DNA of 64,000 nucleotides, taken from the NCBI RefSeq assembly GCF_030272615.1, contig NC_081407.1, positions 149,915,744 to 149,979,743 on the forward strand, read 5' to 3'. Origin of the DNA: Cryptomeria japonica (taxonomy: Eukaryota > Streptophyta > Pinopsida > Cupressales > Cupressaceae). The stretch's first letter is position 1. Every line of letters begins with the position of its first letter. Positions 11,991-22,444 of the stretch are shown here, piece after piece. Under the pieces are notes generated by a model. That model made no database searches, was not told the origin of the DNA, and saw nothing but the letters and a program-made list of their open reading frames with translations. Position numbers and translations under genes: made by a program.

Positions 11991-13690
11991 TCAAGGTTGT
12001 CCTGTACCACTACAACCCGACTTTGTCCGTCTTTGTGGTTGTGGGAAAGATGATCCTCGAGATGGCCCTGATCCTCGATCCCTACTCCTCTGAAGGGGTC
12101 CCATAACCCCACTACTGGTGGTATCCATCCTGCCAGATACAAGAGTAGTCGCATAGCTCCAAACTCTTTGGCTCTTTGAGACTAGATCCTCATATCACTG
12201 ATGCCAATACGATGTCGCCTTCCCATCCCAATACAGTTCTCTAACAATATCAGCTGAGAGAGTGTCGGATCCAACCTGTTGAATATGATCAAGGAAAGCA
12301 TGTGTGTCTTGTTGTCTCCTCACAGCTCTATCCCTCTCAACAATGAGCGCATGTACCTATGCTTTAAGCTTCTCTATCAATTCTCTAAAGTCATATATGG
12401 TCTCCTGCTGGTATGCATCCTGCATGCCCTCATCCCCACCTCCCTCTCCACCTGTCGAAGTCTCCACCCTCATCTCCCTCATCTCCCCTATCCTCTGGTA
12501 TAGCTCTCAACTCTTGTTTGTGTCTCTATCGTTGAACAATAGGATCATCTGAACTATCCTCCTCATCTCCTGAGTTGGGAGGAGGGTTTATTGGATCAGT
12601 GATGCAAGCAAAAGGGTGTGCAAGCATATACTGAGCATAATCTGCTATAATACCGACATCCAAAATGTGTAATCTCAAATCATAAGCAACCATCAGCATA
12701 GCCAAAAAATCTCCATGTGTTATCTCAAAAGATAAATAAGGGCCCCAATATCGCCTATCCTTGTATCGTTGTTCATACATGGCAACACCAAAGGGCAAGT
12801 GCTGAATAATCCCGAACTGTCTCAAAATGCGACCAAACAACTGTCACTCAATAATATAAGGAGTGTGACCAATCAAATACCTACTCTGCAAAATCAATGG
12901 CAAAGTCTGAGCATCCTCCAACAAAGGCTCACAATCAATATATGGTCTCTAAATCACAGTATCCATGGAGTCTAAAACCCATCGCCAATACTCCATCTTA
13001 CCCAGCTTTGGCTGAGTAAGGGTACCTCTATAAAAATATACATGTGGCTGGCCCTCACCGCAAACTCTATCATGAATAAGCCGGGTAACAACAATGTGCT
13101 CCCAACACCACACCTGTAGCAGTGTACATCTAGTCGATAGACCAGCTCTCTCATCATAAACAACCTGATGTAGATCATGATATAAGTGTGCATGAATACA
13201 CACACTCCATGCATAATGAGTCCAATTTTGCATCATGCTCAGCAAGATCCCACCCCAACCAACAACAAAACCTTGAGATCTCCTATCAAGACAAATGAAT
13301 CTGCTAATCAAGCCTGTAAGAATCACTGGGAGAGTCTCATAGTACATAATCATGTCCTCCCATCTAATCTCTCCTCCATCGATGTTGTCATCTGCAAACA
13401 CGACTCTGCAAAGTTCTAGCCCTCCAAGATCTTGGTAATCGTACTGGACTAACTCACTAGTCACGAGGATGTGTAAGATCCGGTAGACATCCTCGAGCGT
13501 CACACTAATCTCACCAGTGGGTAGGTGAAACGTGTTATTTTCGCTAGGGCCATCTCTCGACTAATGTAGTCAATAACCCCTTGTTATGTGTAATGTCGGG
13601 CATATATAAGAGGTGATGCAATCCACATGCATCTATATGTCTAATCTCATCCTATGTCAGCTCTGGAACTAAATGGCTCATGGCCGGGAA
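11991..13690 (-). pseudogene. Antisense plant mobile domain (PMD) gene inside the Tat element
   Basis: Reading down the minus strand from about 13690, the translation shows the hallmark start of the PMD family (GLHHLLYMPDI, LVERWP, then TFHLPTGEI.VTLEDV), followed by the long ORF 13503-12949. That ORF carries ALP/ILTGLI blocks and the HLYHDLHQVV and LLQVWCWEH signatures. The C-terminal part has a likely coiled coil (ETIYDFRELIEKLKA, VERDRAVRRQQ) and an Arg/Gly/Ser-rich tail ending at 11991. PMD proteins occur in host genes linked to transposon silencing and in transposons. Breaks: a frameshift near 13545, stops near 12960, 12525 and 12355. Orientation is opposite to pol. Confidence 0.8.
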
Positions 13691-13699
13691 TTTCTCCCG

Positions 13700-14906
13700 A
13701 TACTGGAGAACATCAAGTTTCTCTTGTTTATACAAGAGAACTTGACCTCTATTAATCATCTATATATCAAATATAAGAGATCACTAATCTATCAAATAAT
13801 CAAATCAAATGATCAATCACACAAACAATCAATGTGTTCAATCAAATCTATCATGCTCTTCATCAGAGACTGAATCAGCCTCTTAGAGCTATCAAATCAA
13901 ATCAAATAATCAATTATGGTTTTCAATCAATCAATCATTTCTCCTATCGATAAAATTTATCAAATCCTCTATCAATTAGACATCAATTGTCTATCAATCT
14001 ATCCAATTACACATCAATCATCTAATAACATTTCATAAAATTGAATTTTAACATTGTCAAAAATCAAATAAATTCAATTTTAAGTAAATGCGCCATCATA
14101 TCAAACAAAAGCGCTATTCTATTCAACACAGGCATTGAACCAAGTGAAAGCGCTAATCAATGAAGTATTTGCATGAAACTAAAAAATAAAAGTGCTAAAT
14201 CGGTCAAATGCACTAACAAATTAGTCAAATGCGTGAACACATTAGACACATGCGCTAAAAAAGAATTTGTGCTAGCATTCCTAGCAAATGTGAGACCAAA
14301 CAAAGCATATGCACTAAACTTGAAAAACCATTAACCTACCTAACAGATGCGCTAATCTAAAGTACATAAGCGCTAAATCTAAGTGCAAAAATCGGAAAAT
14401 TTTCAAAATGCCCTAAATCATGCATAAATCATAGGAAATCGTATGGAAAGTTCAAAACAAGATCAGGATAGACCACTCACTGATGGACCGTACTCAATAG
14501 GTCTCCGATATCGGCAAACACACTCCAATCGATGGCTCTCAAATGAGATCACCATTTTGCCAGCTCAACACCAATTTCTTTTCTCTCCAAAAAGCTGACA
14601 AGATTGCAAATAAGGATAAAATTGACCTAGGTTAATTTTATTAATACCCTTTTTTATTTTGAAAGGGGTAATTAATTTTTCAAGTGGGCCAATTTTATTT
14701 GTTTTTCAAAAAATGAATTTAATTGAGAGGCCTATTTTCAAATCTTTTCATTCAGTTATTGTGAGATCAATCGTACAATTCAAAAATTTTAACAATTTCA
14801 CGATCAATCTCTCGAGGGGGCACACAATCGGGATTTTTTATCTTCACCGGGTGCATTATCAACACTTGATTTAATCTTTCAAACAATGTTGTCTCAACAT
14901 TGTTTT
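13700..14906. other. AT-rich region with recurring GCGCTAA words
   Basis: No gene is found. From 13740 to 14030 it is made of ATCAATC/TCAAATC words. From 14085 to 14370 the word (T)GCGCTAA or a near variant recurs about every 20-30 bases, for example AAGCGCTA, TGCGCTAA and GTGCTAAA, suggesting a decayed short tandem array or a set of binding sites. This region would be upstream of the antisense PMD gene. Confidence 0.5.
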
Positions 14907-14920
14907 AAAGAAGGGCAAAA
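14883..14920 (+). promoter_or_regulatory. Palindrome and possible polypurine tract before a 3' LTR
   Basis: A perfect 9-bp inverted repeat (ACAATGTTG, 3-base loop, CAACATTGT) spans 14883-14903. It is followed by the purine-rich AAAGAAGGGCAAAA at 14907-14920 and then TGTATACAC. LTR retroelements prime plus-strand synthesis at a purine tract just before a 3' LTR that starts TG. No second LTR copy was found, so the LTR start at 14921 is a guess. Confidence 0.35.
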
Positions 14921-16797
14921 TGTATACACATAAAATTGGCTATGAGAAATTAAATAAAAAAATTATATTTATTTAATAATTATTCTTTTATTAAATAGTT
15001 AATTTGAAAAGATTAATTTATTTAATTCATTCTTCTATTAATTAATTAAAATATTTTATTAATTAATTCATATAGCCTTTCTTCTAATCAATTTAATATC
15101 ATTCTTATATCCAATATCCTATAGTCTTCTTAATTAAATAAAGTTTTGAGCACAAATCATTTTCATAGCATGTTAGCTTAATATAATTTGCATAACATAG
15201 TATCAGTTAACTATCAGTCCATTCTTCATATACCATCTTGGAAGCTACCAGTGCTTGTCTAAGAGAAAAATCATCTACAACCAAGAACGGTGGAGTTAGG
15301 AAACAATGAGGTGTAAATCATGGAAGGTATAATCTTGTTTATTTTGTTTATTTCATGTTACTTCATTGGTTGAAGATAAGTTTCCTATAGCTTTCTTTTA
15401 TACTTTATGATGGACTAATAAGTTTCAGGATACTTCTTTGGAGTTCAACTTTAGCCTCAACAGTTGTACTACTACTATATGTGAACTTATAGCTTTGAAT
15501 TATCTGTACTTTCATCTTTAATGCATCTAGATTGCTTAGTGTAAAAATTATAAAGTTGAAAGTACAAATTCTATATGAATGTTTTTCTTACTTTTTGAAA
15601 ATTTTAATAGGAAATATGAAATTTGAAGGAAGAAACAAAGGATTTTTGTTAGGTTCTTTCTTATCTTCTCTTAGTTATTAGGTCTTCACTAATTTAATTA
15701 TCATTTTTATATGTTATAATGTTATGGTTCTAGGTTATTTAATTTCTAGAAAAGAGAATAAAAACATGTTGCGTGAGCAACATGATCACGCAACATGAAA
15801 TATAAGCATTTGTCTTCGTAAATGAGTCTTTGAATTTACACATGCACTAGTCACATTTTCTATTTTGAGGAATGTATAAAAATTGCTTCCTTTGCACTCT
15901 TTTGCTAGGCTTCAACTCATTAAGATCCCGTGTACTATTTTAGTGTAATTAATATAGAAATAAATACTTATAATGCATGTATTACATGCCAAGAAATTCC
16001 TAAAGATTTGCATGCCAAGAAATTCCTAAAGATTTGCATGCCAAGAAATTCCTAGTTGTCCAACTAGATTCCAACAAAACTACAACCATGAAAAACAAAT
16101 ATCTAATTTTAAGAGAGAGCTAGCTTGATACACGTCCTAGGATTTTCTAATTATACAAGCTATTGATTTCTCAACTTGAGCTTTTCAGGACAAAGGCAAA
16201 TAAGTAAACCACTAGACTTCAAAAGGATAAGCTCAAAGTAAGAGATTTTGAATGTTGAAGTTGGGGCTAACTGTATTATGGTGTGACCTAGTTAAAGGAA
16301 TAGGGATGCACAAACAATATGTTCCTAGGCAAAGGAATGTTATGAGGAGTGATCAATTTGGAGCATTGGGTGCTAATGGTAGTTGGTTGATATGTTTAAG
16401 GTGAAGGGTTTACTAGAGCGTCAAATAAATCAAATTAAAGATTATGAGGATGCAATTATAATATTTATGCAAAGATATTGTCTAACAAAAATGTAAAAAT
16501 GAAAGTATGCACTTTTACAATTTATTAACCTAGATACATTCTTATTTGATAAACTATGTACCCTAAATATAATAAGTACTAAATAAATCATTTATTAAAT
16601 ATAATTAAAAATAAAATAAAAATTAATATAAACGAATTGAAAAATACATAATTAAATATTTAAAATATCATTTATTAATATTAATTACATAAAATTCTTA
16701 CCCATAAGTCATTTCAAGTGAAAAACCAAACTAAATAAACATTAAGATACGATGATTAGATTATTGAATCAAAATGCAGAGTTGATATGAAGAATTA
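14921..16797. other. AT-rich, possible degraded LTR, no gene
   Basis: I see no gene. The stretch is AT-rich with TTAATTAA words near 15000-15130 and would begin with the 3' LTR if the tract at 14907-14920 is the polypurine tract. A three-copy 26-bp tandem repeat lies at 15985-16062. Confidence 0.4.
15985..16062 (+). repeat. 26-bp tandem repeat, 3 copies
   Basis: The word CATGCCAAGAAATTCCTA starts at 15985, 16011 and 16037. The period is exactly 26 bases, and only the tail of the third copy departs from the consensus. The identity of the copies suggests recent expansion. Confidence 0.9.
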
Positions 16798-16916
16798 TTG
16801 GCTGGAATTTGCAGCGTATTGGTAATCAACACCAAAATTTGTTTGCCCCTGCACGAGTTCGACCCCAGCCAACAGAAAGTGATGAGCAGAAAAATGGCGG
16901 TGCTTCCTGGTACCCC
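16798..16916 (+). mobile_element. SINE-like element, copy 1
   Basis: It starts TTGGCTGG and contains a tRNA-type box B match (GAGTTCGACCCC, about 16855-16866) followed by AGCCA. It ends with the family's diagnostic GGCGG(T)..CTGGTACCCC block. Three other copies (17871, 21405 and, on the minus strand, 23054-23174) share the head, box B and the GGCGGTACT..CTAGTACCCC block. The class is inferred from box B; box A is poorly conserved. Confidence 0.55.
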
Positions 16917-16920
16917 AAAT

Positions 16921-17008
16921 CTTTTAGACCCTTTTACTCTGCTTGGCGTGGAGTTAAGAGCTTTCTTTTAGACCCTTTTACTCTGCTTGGCGTGGAGTTA
17001 AGAGCTTT
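16921..17008 (+). repeat. 44-bp tandem duplication
   Basis: Two copies (16921-16964 and 16965-17008) of a 44-base unit beginning CTTTTAGACCC and containing CTTGGCGTGGAG. They appear identical, so the duplication is probably recent. It sits directly after SINE copy 1. Confidence 0.9.
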
Positions 17009-17870
17009 TTAATTCTTTTTTTCAGAGTCGAGAGATTTCAAATTCTTGATTTGCAGCATTTGGAGTCCAAGCACTCTTGAGTCTATTCTTTCTCATTTTG
17101 TTTGGTTTGTTCTCTATCAAGACTTCAGTATCGGGAAACACCCAGTCTACTTAGAAGAAGATTATCAATCATTTTTAAAGTTTTCTTTAGGTATTATTCT
17201 ATCTATGTTCTATTGAGGATGATGTGAAACTGGTTTGAAGTATGAATGATATGAATGAGAATGAGTTACTCCTTTCAATCTATTGTTAATATGAGGATAA
17301 TGTAAATTATTATGTTTTTTAATATGATGGTGGTAGAGTATTTTAAAGTAAATATAAAATCTATATATTGATCTTGTTGTAAGTGATGATTAAATATTAA
17401 AAATCTTGATCAACCAACCTAAATCAAAACAGTTACACATGAACATAATATATATCTAAATCTAAGAAACCTTTTTAAGAAATACACAACTACTCCATAT
17501 TTTATCAAGTCAATGATTAGATTACAAAATCCTTGCTTAGTTCTATAAAATTCTGACCCAACACCAAAAGCATAACAATGCATCTTGAGTGGACACTAAG
17601 CAACATATTAAATCTAGAGAATGTCAGTCAACTCTGAGTGTTTAACACTTTAAAACCTAAAAATCAAAGTTTAGTGTGTCTGATTTAAACTGTCAACTTG
17701 AAACCACCATGACAGTTATAAGCTCAATTTCCGACAAAAGCATAATAACTTATAAAAGACAAGGAGGAGTTAGAGCCTATCCCACAATTGACATATTACC
17801 CTAACACTAATCACATGAAAATAACATTCAAAGCAGAGCCAAGAAAACACAAACAACTCACAACTTAATA
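17009..17870. other. No gene seen
   Basis: AT-rich single-copy-looking sequence with no ORF of note and no motif I can assign. Part of it (about 17400-17530) has a weak inverse resemblance to 23670-23860 on the other side of the inverted repeat, so the repeat may have extended further than the arms listed. Confidence 0.4.
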
Positions 17871-17946
17871 TTGGCTTGTTGCATGAGTTGGACTCGCCAG
17901 AGAGGAAGCAGAGTGCAAGATGAAAGGCGGTACTTTCTACTACCCC
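17871..17946 (+). mobile_element. SINE-like element, copy 2
   Basis: A shortened copy: TTGGCTTGTT, then GAGTTGGACTCGCC in the box B position (one mismatch to a tRNA box B), AGAGAGGAAGCAGAG, and the block GGCGGTACTTTCTACTACCCC. It forms the outer end of the left arm of the large inverted repeat; the counterpart in the right arm is SINE copy 4. Confidence 0.5.
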
Positions 17947-18404
17947 ACCACCTTTTCAATAATTTAGAAAACATAAAAGCAATCTTAACATCTACGCTAT
18001 TCACAACATTCACACTATTTATAACTTTGCTTCATTAAGTTTTCGTGATTTTGTTTTCACCATTGATGAGCAAGTTTGGAGGATTTTCTTCAGTCAAATC
18101 AGTGCTAACTTCATCTCGTTTCAAGATTTAATGGTATTTCTTAGAATCTGTGTCATTATCGCGTACTTCTCTGCTGGGGGTTATTGTGTATATTTAATGG
18201 CATGTCTATAAGTATTTGGAAGGATTGCCCACTTGCTTATAAAAATGAAATCTCGTCTCATTAGGAATTGGTTGAAGACGTTTCAAAGCTTTGTATAAGG
18301 CATTAAAGATTCTTAAGAGTTATTTGGCAATTGGTATCTATGGAGATTATTTTAAAGAGGCAATAGCTCTCTTTTGTTTGTTACGAGATTCTCAGTAATG
18401 AAGT
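17883..18404 (+). repeat. Large inverted repeat, left arm (unidentified coding-like sequence)
   Basis: This arm matches the reverse complement of 22646-23124 over roughly 500 bases, including CAATAATTTAGAAAACATAA, GAGCAAGTTTGGAGGATTTT and GGAAGGATTGCCCACTTGC. The inner part (about 18180-18404) translates into a coding-like peptide (SIWKDCPLAYKNEISSH, then VSMEI and LSFVCYEILSNE) shared with the right arm in shifted form. I do not recognise the protein. Read-through needs frame changes, so it is a gene fragment or the body of a repeat family. Confidence 0.7.
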
Positions 18405-18679
18405 CGATTTACATATGTCCTTTTAACAATTTTATATTAATGAATTATGAAGATCTCTTCTTTACTCTTTAAAAAAAATTAAAAAATTTCCATATTAATT
18501 TATAAAAAAAATATGTTTTCAAGAAATTAAATAATAAAATCTTATTTTTGAGCTTGGCTCTTTGACTTCAAAAAAGGCTTTTTGTTGTTTAATTCAGGTA
18601 GTAGTTAAATCATCTATTCAGTATTTAATCTAATCATATAGTATTTAGATGCTCTTGGAGTAAAATGATGAGTCATGCT

Positions 18680-19206
18680 AGGCCTGCTAATTGGCTTTTG
18701 AGGGCTTATCCTCCTAGGGATGGTGATAAAAGTCATGTGTGGATGTCGTCAAATAGGGGATGGATCAAGATCAACTTTGATGGGGCATCTAGGGGGAATC
18801 TCGACATCTCCGCAGCAGGGGTCATTGCTCAAGATGAGAAAGGTAGTATTTTAGCACTTGGAGCAAAGAGATTGGTGGATGACACTAATAATGAAGCTGA
18901 GTGTCAGGCGGCAATTGAAGCAATTCTTATGGCGAAAAAATTGGAGGTGAAAAAACTACACCTTGAAGGGGACTCCCAAGTAGTGGTGAATGACATCGCT
19001 AGGGGTAGGATGGATGCTTGGCACTTGGATATATCAGAAGAATATATGACCTCAATGGGTTCGAGGATTTTAAAGTATCGCATGTACTAAGGGAAGTGAA
19101 TGCAGAAGCTAATGTGCTCTTGAATGTAGGTGCAAATGATTCCTTGGCTGAACATTTTAATTTCTTTGAAGACTTAAGGGATTTGGATCCCTTAGAATTT
19201 GTATGA
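18680..19206 (+). pseudogene. LINE RNase H domain
   Basis: The translation shows the RVT_3-type RNase H signature: WIKINFDGASRGN with the first Asp, GVIAQDEKG, NNEAECQAAIEA with the Glu, and LEGDSQVVVND with the second Asp. The C-terminal block (HVLREVNAEANVLLN) is in another frame, so a shift lies near 19040-19080. The ORF's ATG at 18665 lies inside the duplicated target site and is therefore host sequence, not a native start. In LINEs this domain follows the reverse transcriptase, which is lost here by 5' truncation. Confidence 0.85.
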
Positions 19207-19408
19207 AGGAGCTTTGAATATGAAAGGGGAACCTGAGAAGTTGTGATGAGCTATGCGTGAACCATTTTAGATATGCATGTTGAGGGGTGGAGAAGGCTCA
19301 CGTGGACTAAGTACACCGCAATGGCAGCATAGGTGCAATGGTGACAGTGAATGGAACTTTGGATTTGTTGGCGATGTGTGGTGTGAGGTGGTGTGTGTGG
19401 TGTAATAA

Positions 19409-20248
19409 ATGGATGGGGTGGCAACGGGCTGTGTCATTATGGTCCTCGTTTATTTTGGCATTGCACAAAGGATTGCAATTTCCCTTGTGAGCGTTGTTTT
19501 TTGGTTGTGTAGTAGGGGAACAATGGAAGCAAATTTCTCACTGCTCACTCTGGGCCAAATGCCTGCCTTTCGAGGCTCTATTTCAAGTCATCATCTGAAG
19601 AATGTTTCTAGGGTGGATGAGGAAGAATTTTGGGTGGTTGTTCGTTTGATGTTTGGGGACGAATTCCTGGACACTGACTGTCGCCCGCGAACTAATTTGG
19701 ACGTATCGTCATTGTTTGTGGCACTGGCGCTGATGGTGGGAAGTTCAAGGGAGGAGGTGTCGCGGGTGGCGTCTCTAGTGCTGAGACCAAAATGGTCAGG
19801 TGGCCTGGCAGAGGTGGTGGAACATGCGGAGATTGGTGTGGGTTTGCGAATGGAGCAAGGGTCGTGGAGACGCTTAGGCGGGTGGAATGATGCAGTGCAG
19901 CCTCTGGTGGTGTGGTCGGCCTCTCGCCCGGTTGAAACCTAGTTGGAGGATGCAAGGAAAGGGTGACGGGATCTGCTGGACTTTGTGCGGAAGATGGGAC
20001 CGACAGAGCGGGTGAAACTGCGCGACAAGCAGACCCCGGTGAAGTCACAGGCTCCGATTGGTGAAGATGGGCGGTCATTGGTGCATCACCAAATACCACG
20101 GAAGAGCGTGAAGATCGTGGAACGTAGCGAATTGCGAGGAGGACGGTCGGGAACCACGACAAGTGTTGGGATGGCGCGGTCCAATGCAGGACTCAGTCAT
20201 GCCATCCCCAACTTCTGCAAGGAGGAGGCCCTTGATTGGTTCTGGTAG
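19409..20248 (+). CDS. Unrecognised ORFs in the LINE 3' region
   Basis: Two plus-strand frames (19409-19942, 177 codons; 19985-20248, 87 codons) lie between the RNase H and the poly-A. The region is clearly GC-richer than its surroundings. The first has a hydrophobic start (CVIMVLVYFGIAQ) and later acidic/basic stretches (VDEEEFWVVVRLMFGDEF); the second is rich in Arg/Lys. I recognise no family. It may be a true C-terminal extension of this LINE lineage or open by chance because of the base composition. The minus-strand ORF across it (Pro/Ser-rich) is probably a shadow. Confidence 0.3.
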
Positions 20249-20493
20249 GTTGGTTTCTTGAGTAGGGCGTCAGTTTTTTGGGTGGTTTTTCACTGATGTA
20301 AGGAATGTAACCTTAGTGGTAGGCATAGCTGGTGTGGATTCTGTCTCGGGTTTCATTTTGATTTTGTAGGGGCGAGACCCCATATAGTCTTAAGATAGTG
20401 GAACACTGCAGAGCAGCTGAAGGCATGTAATTCTCCTTTCAAGCAATACAAATATTAAACCTGTTACCGATCAAAAAAAATGATGAGTCATGC

Positions 20494-21098
20494 CAACACT
20501 TGATATATATAATGAGCTAGAAGATGCACATGATATAATCTTTTAGTTGTTTAGATCGAGCTTATTGACATATATTTACAAAATCTATAAAAAATTTAAT
20601 AAAACTCTTCATGCCATTACAATTTATGTTACTAATCCATCCTATTAGTCTTGATCTGGACAATTTGAGTTTTTCTTTAGTTTATTATGTCAAAGATTCA
20701 AAAACGGTGGCTAGAAAGGATTTACAAAATTCTCAAGGTGGGCGGACCCAAACAATGCACAGAGATTGTTGTCTCAATTACCAAATGGAAAACTATTTCA
20801 AAATAAAAACTATAAACTAACTACATATTTCTAATCTATAGGTAGCGATCAGGAGCTGCATGCAAACATACAAAACAAAGTTTCTCAGAGCTCACTACAA
20901 ACACATGCTCACTTAGAACTATACACGGGCAATTAGGGGCGATCTCTGCTCAACTGATTAACCACACACTGACACCTACAGGGTGCTGCTGTGAAATTCT
21001 TTGCACTCAGGAGCTGCACATCTTCTCTGCTGGAGAACTCTAAACTTTGCAACCGCAGTGACTGGAGAACATTCTCTCCTTTTGTCTCCATGTCGTCC
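20494..21098. other. No gene seen
   Basis: AT-rich sequence continuing the insertion target of the LINE. No ORF or motif can be assigned. A purine/pyrimidine-balanced stretch from 20830 leads into the tandem repeat at 21099. Confidence 0.4.
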
Positions 21099-21212
21099 AC
21101 TCAAAATTCCCCCAAATTCAAAATTCAAAAGTTCAACTACCACATTAACTTCTCTACTCAAAATTCCCCCAAATTCAAAATTCAAAAGTTCAACTACCAC
21201 ATTAACTTCTCT
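21099..21212 (+). repeat. 57-bp tandem duplication
   Basis: Units 21099-21155 and 21156-21212 both begin ACTCAAAATTCCCCC and contain GTTCAACTACCACATTAAC; they appear identical. The repeated peptides in overlapping ORFs on both strands come from this duplication and are not evidence of genes. Confidence 0.9.
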
Positions 21213-21404
21213 GCTTTTCACGTCAATAGCTGTTGGGATGGAGATCCCAACGTCAATCCCCTCCAGGTTGTTCTGCTGCAGTTCTCCTGATAGGTAGGTG
21301 GAGAGATACGTTGGGGGTAGACCTGCAGGCTCAGGGCAACATTAAAATTCCAACATATTAGTCCAGCGTAGTGATAATCTATATAATAACAATGAAAATA
21401 TATT

Positions 21405-21527
21405 TTGGCTGGTCCGTGTGTTGTAACAGTGGATAGCAACAATTATCTGCTATACCAACACGGGTTCGAATCCAGCCACCAGGAAGGAGAAGAAAGAAGC
21501 ATACAAGGCGGTACTCTCTAGTACCCC
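21405..21527 (+). mobile_element. SINE-like element, copy 3 (best box B)
   Basis: It starts TTGGCTGGTCC and has a perfect tRNA box B (GGTTCGAATCC at 21463-21473) followed by AGCCACC. It ends GGCGGTACTCTCTAGTACCCC. A box A-like word (GTGGATAGC) lies about 35 bases upstream of box B, a spacing plausible for an internal pol III promoter. This is the copy that best supports tRNA ancestry of the family. Confidence 0.6.
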
Positions 21528-22444
21528 ATCTTTTTTCCTCACCCCCGCCAAATTGAGTTTTTTGTTTCTTTTTGTATGACATATCCGAGGATTAGCTATT
21601 ATTCTCAAATAATAGTAAACTTCATTAAAAGATGATGCCCTATATCAATTTATTCATGGGTTCAATTTATCCACGGTGCCCCTATACAGCAAAGGGTATG
21701 AATATCTCTTCCCTAACTCTTATGACGATACAGAAGTGAGATAATCTTGGAGCAAGAGCTTCAAGTCTATTGGTACATCATTCTTCAAGTCTATTTGGTA
21801 CATCATATTTGGTAAATCAAGGCTTATATGTTGGGAAAACAGAGTTCTTATCCCGCCCTATGTATTTTCTAGGCACCATATGCCATGCCATTAATACAGT
21901 ATGGAGTTAGTAAATGCAGATAAATTTACTCTACAGCGATCAGTAAATGCAAATTATTTTGAAGGTGAATATTTGATTTGGTTTGATCTTGATTTTAGTT
22001 ATCAAGTGCATCACTGCTTCAACCTCTTCGTAGATTGCATAATTTGTTTCATTGTCAAATTGTTTTCTTTATGTCCCCAAAGCCTTTTAATTAAACAATC
22101 TATTTCAGTTTTAAGATAACCCTTCTTCACATATGCTATGCAAAATTTAATTTCAAATAGCAAAAAGTTTTGCAAACGAATTCCAAGAGCAGTCCTTAAT
22201 CACACCTTAAAGCACATCATAACAGTAGTCGTTACAAAAGGTTGAGCCACCACGAGCATTTCAATCACGTTGCTAGCCCCAAATACTTTTTGAACATAGG
22301 GGAATTTCTGAGGCTCATGTCTACAGTCTATCTTTTACAAAATAAAAATCATGGTCTTAGGGGAAGAGCATCAATAGATAACATAGTTTCAATAACCGTC
22401 ACCTTAAATATCATTAATAAATTTGTTTTGTACTAATAGCCAAC
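21528..22444. other. No gene seen
   Basis: AT-rich sequence with short frames only. GGGGAAGAGCATCAATAG at 22360-22377 resembles GGGGAAGAGCACCAGTAG at 31420-31437 in the LOR-A upstream region, so part of it belongs to a dispersed repeat. Confidence 0.4.

Larger units (their letters stand above)
5782..14920 (+). mobile_element. Decayed Ty3/gypsy retrotransposon, Tat lineage
   Basis: The domain order on the plus strand is gag-like sequence, reverse transcriptase, RNase H, a second RNase H-like domain, then integrase, ending at 10057. Nearly 5 kb of non-pol sequence follows, containing an antisense gene, and ends in a possible polypurine tract at 14907-14920. A second RNase H and a long 3' region with antisense coding capacity are known traits of the Tat/Ogre group. 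The reading frame is broken by many stops and shifts, so the copy is dead. No LTR pair was found; the 5' part appears replaced by the CACTA-like fragment. Confidence 0.75.
18662..20493 (+). mobile_element. 5'-truncated LINE with 17-bp target-site duplication
   Basis: The 17-base direct repeat AAAATGATGAGTCATGC occurs at 18662-18678 and 20477-20493, with the second copy preceded by GTTACCGATCAAAA, a typical plant LINE 3' end with short poly-A. The inserted part is 18679-20476. It carries an RNase H domain followed by about 1.25 kb of GC-richer sequence. Reverse transcriptase and endonuclease are missing, so the copy is 5'-truncated. The two duplication copies appear identical, which argues for a fairly recent insertion. 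Confidence 0.85.

Noticed and set aside
19692-20162. Minus-strand Pro/Ser-rich ORF of 156 codons
   Set aside because: Overlaps the plus-strand LINE frames in a GC-rich stretch; looks like a shadow of these.
20976-21297. Overlapping ORFs on both strands with repeated peptides
   Set aside because: All arise from the 57-bp tandem duplication; no motif and no codon bias.
21405-21527. A functional tRNA gene
   Set aside because: Box B is perfect, but no cloverleaf with acceptor stem can be drawn and related copies share a non-tRNA 3' body, so a SINE is the better reading.
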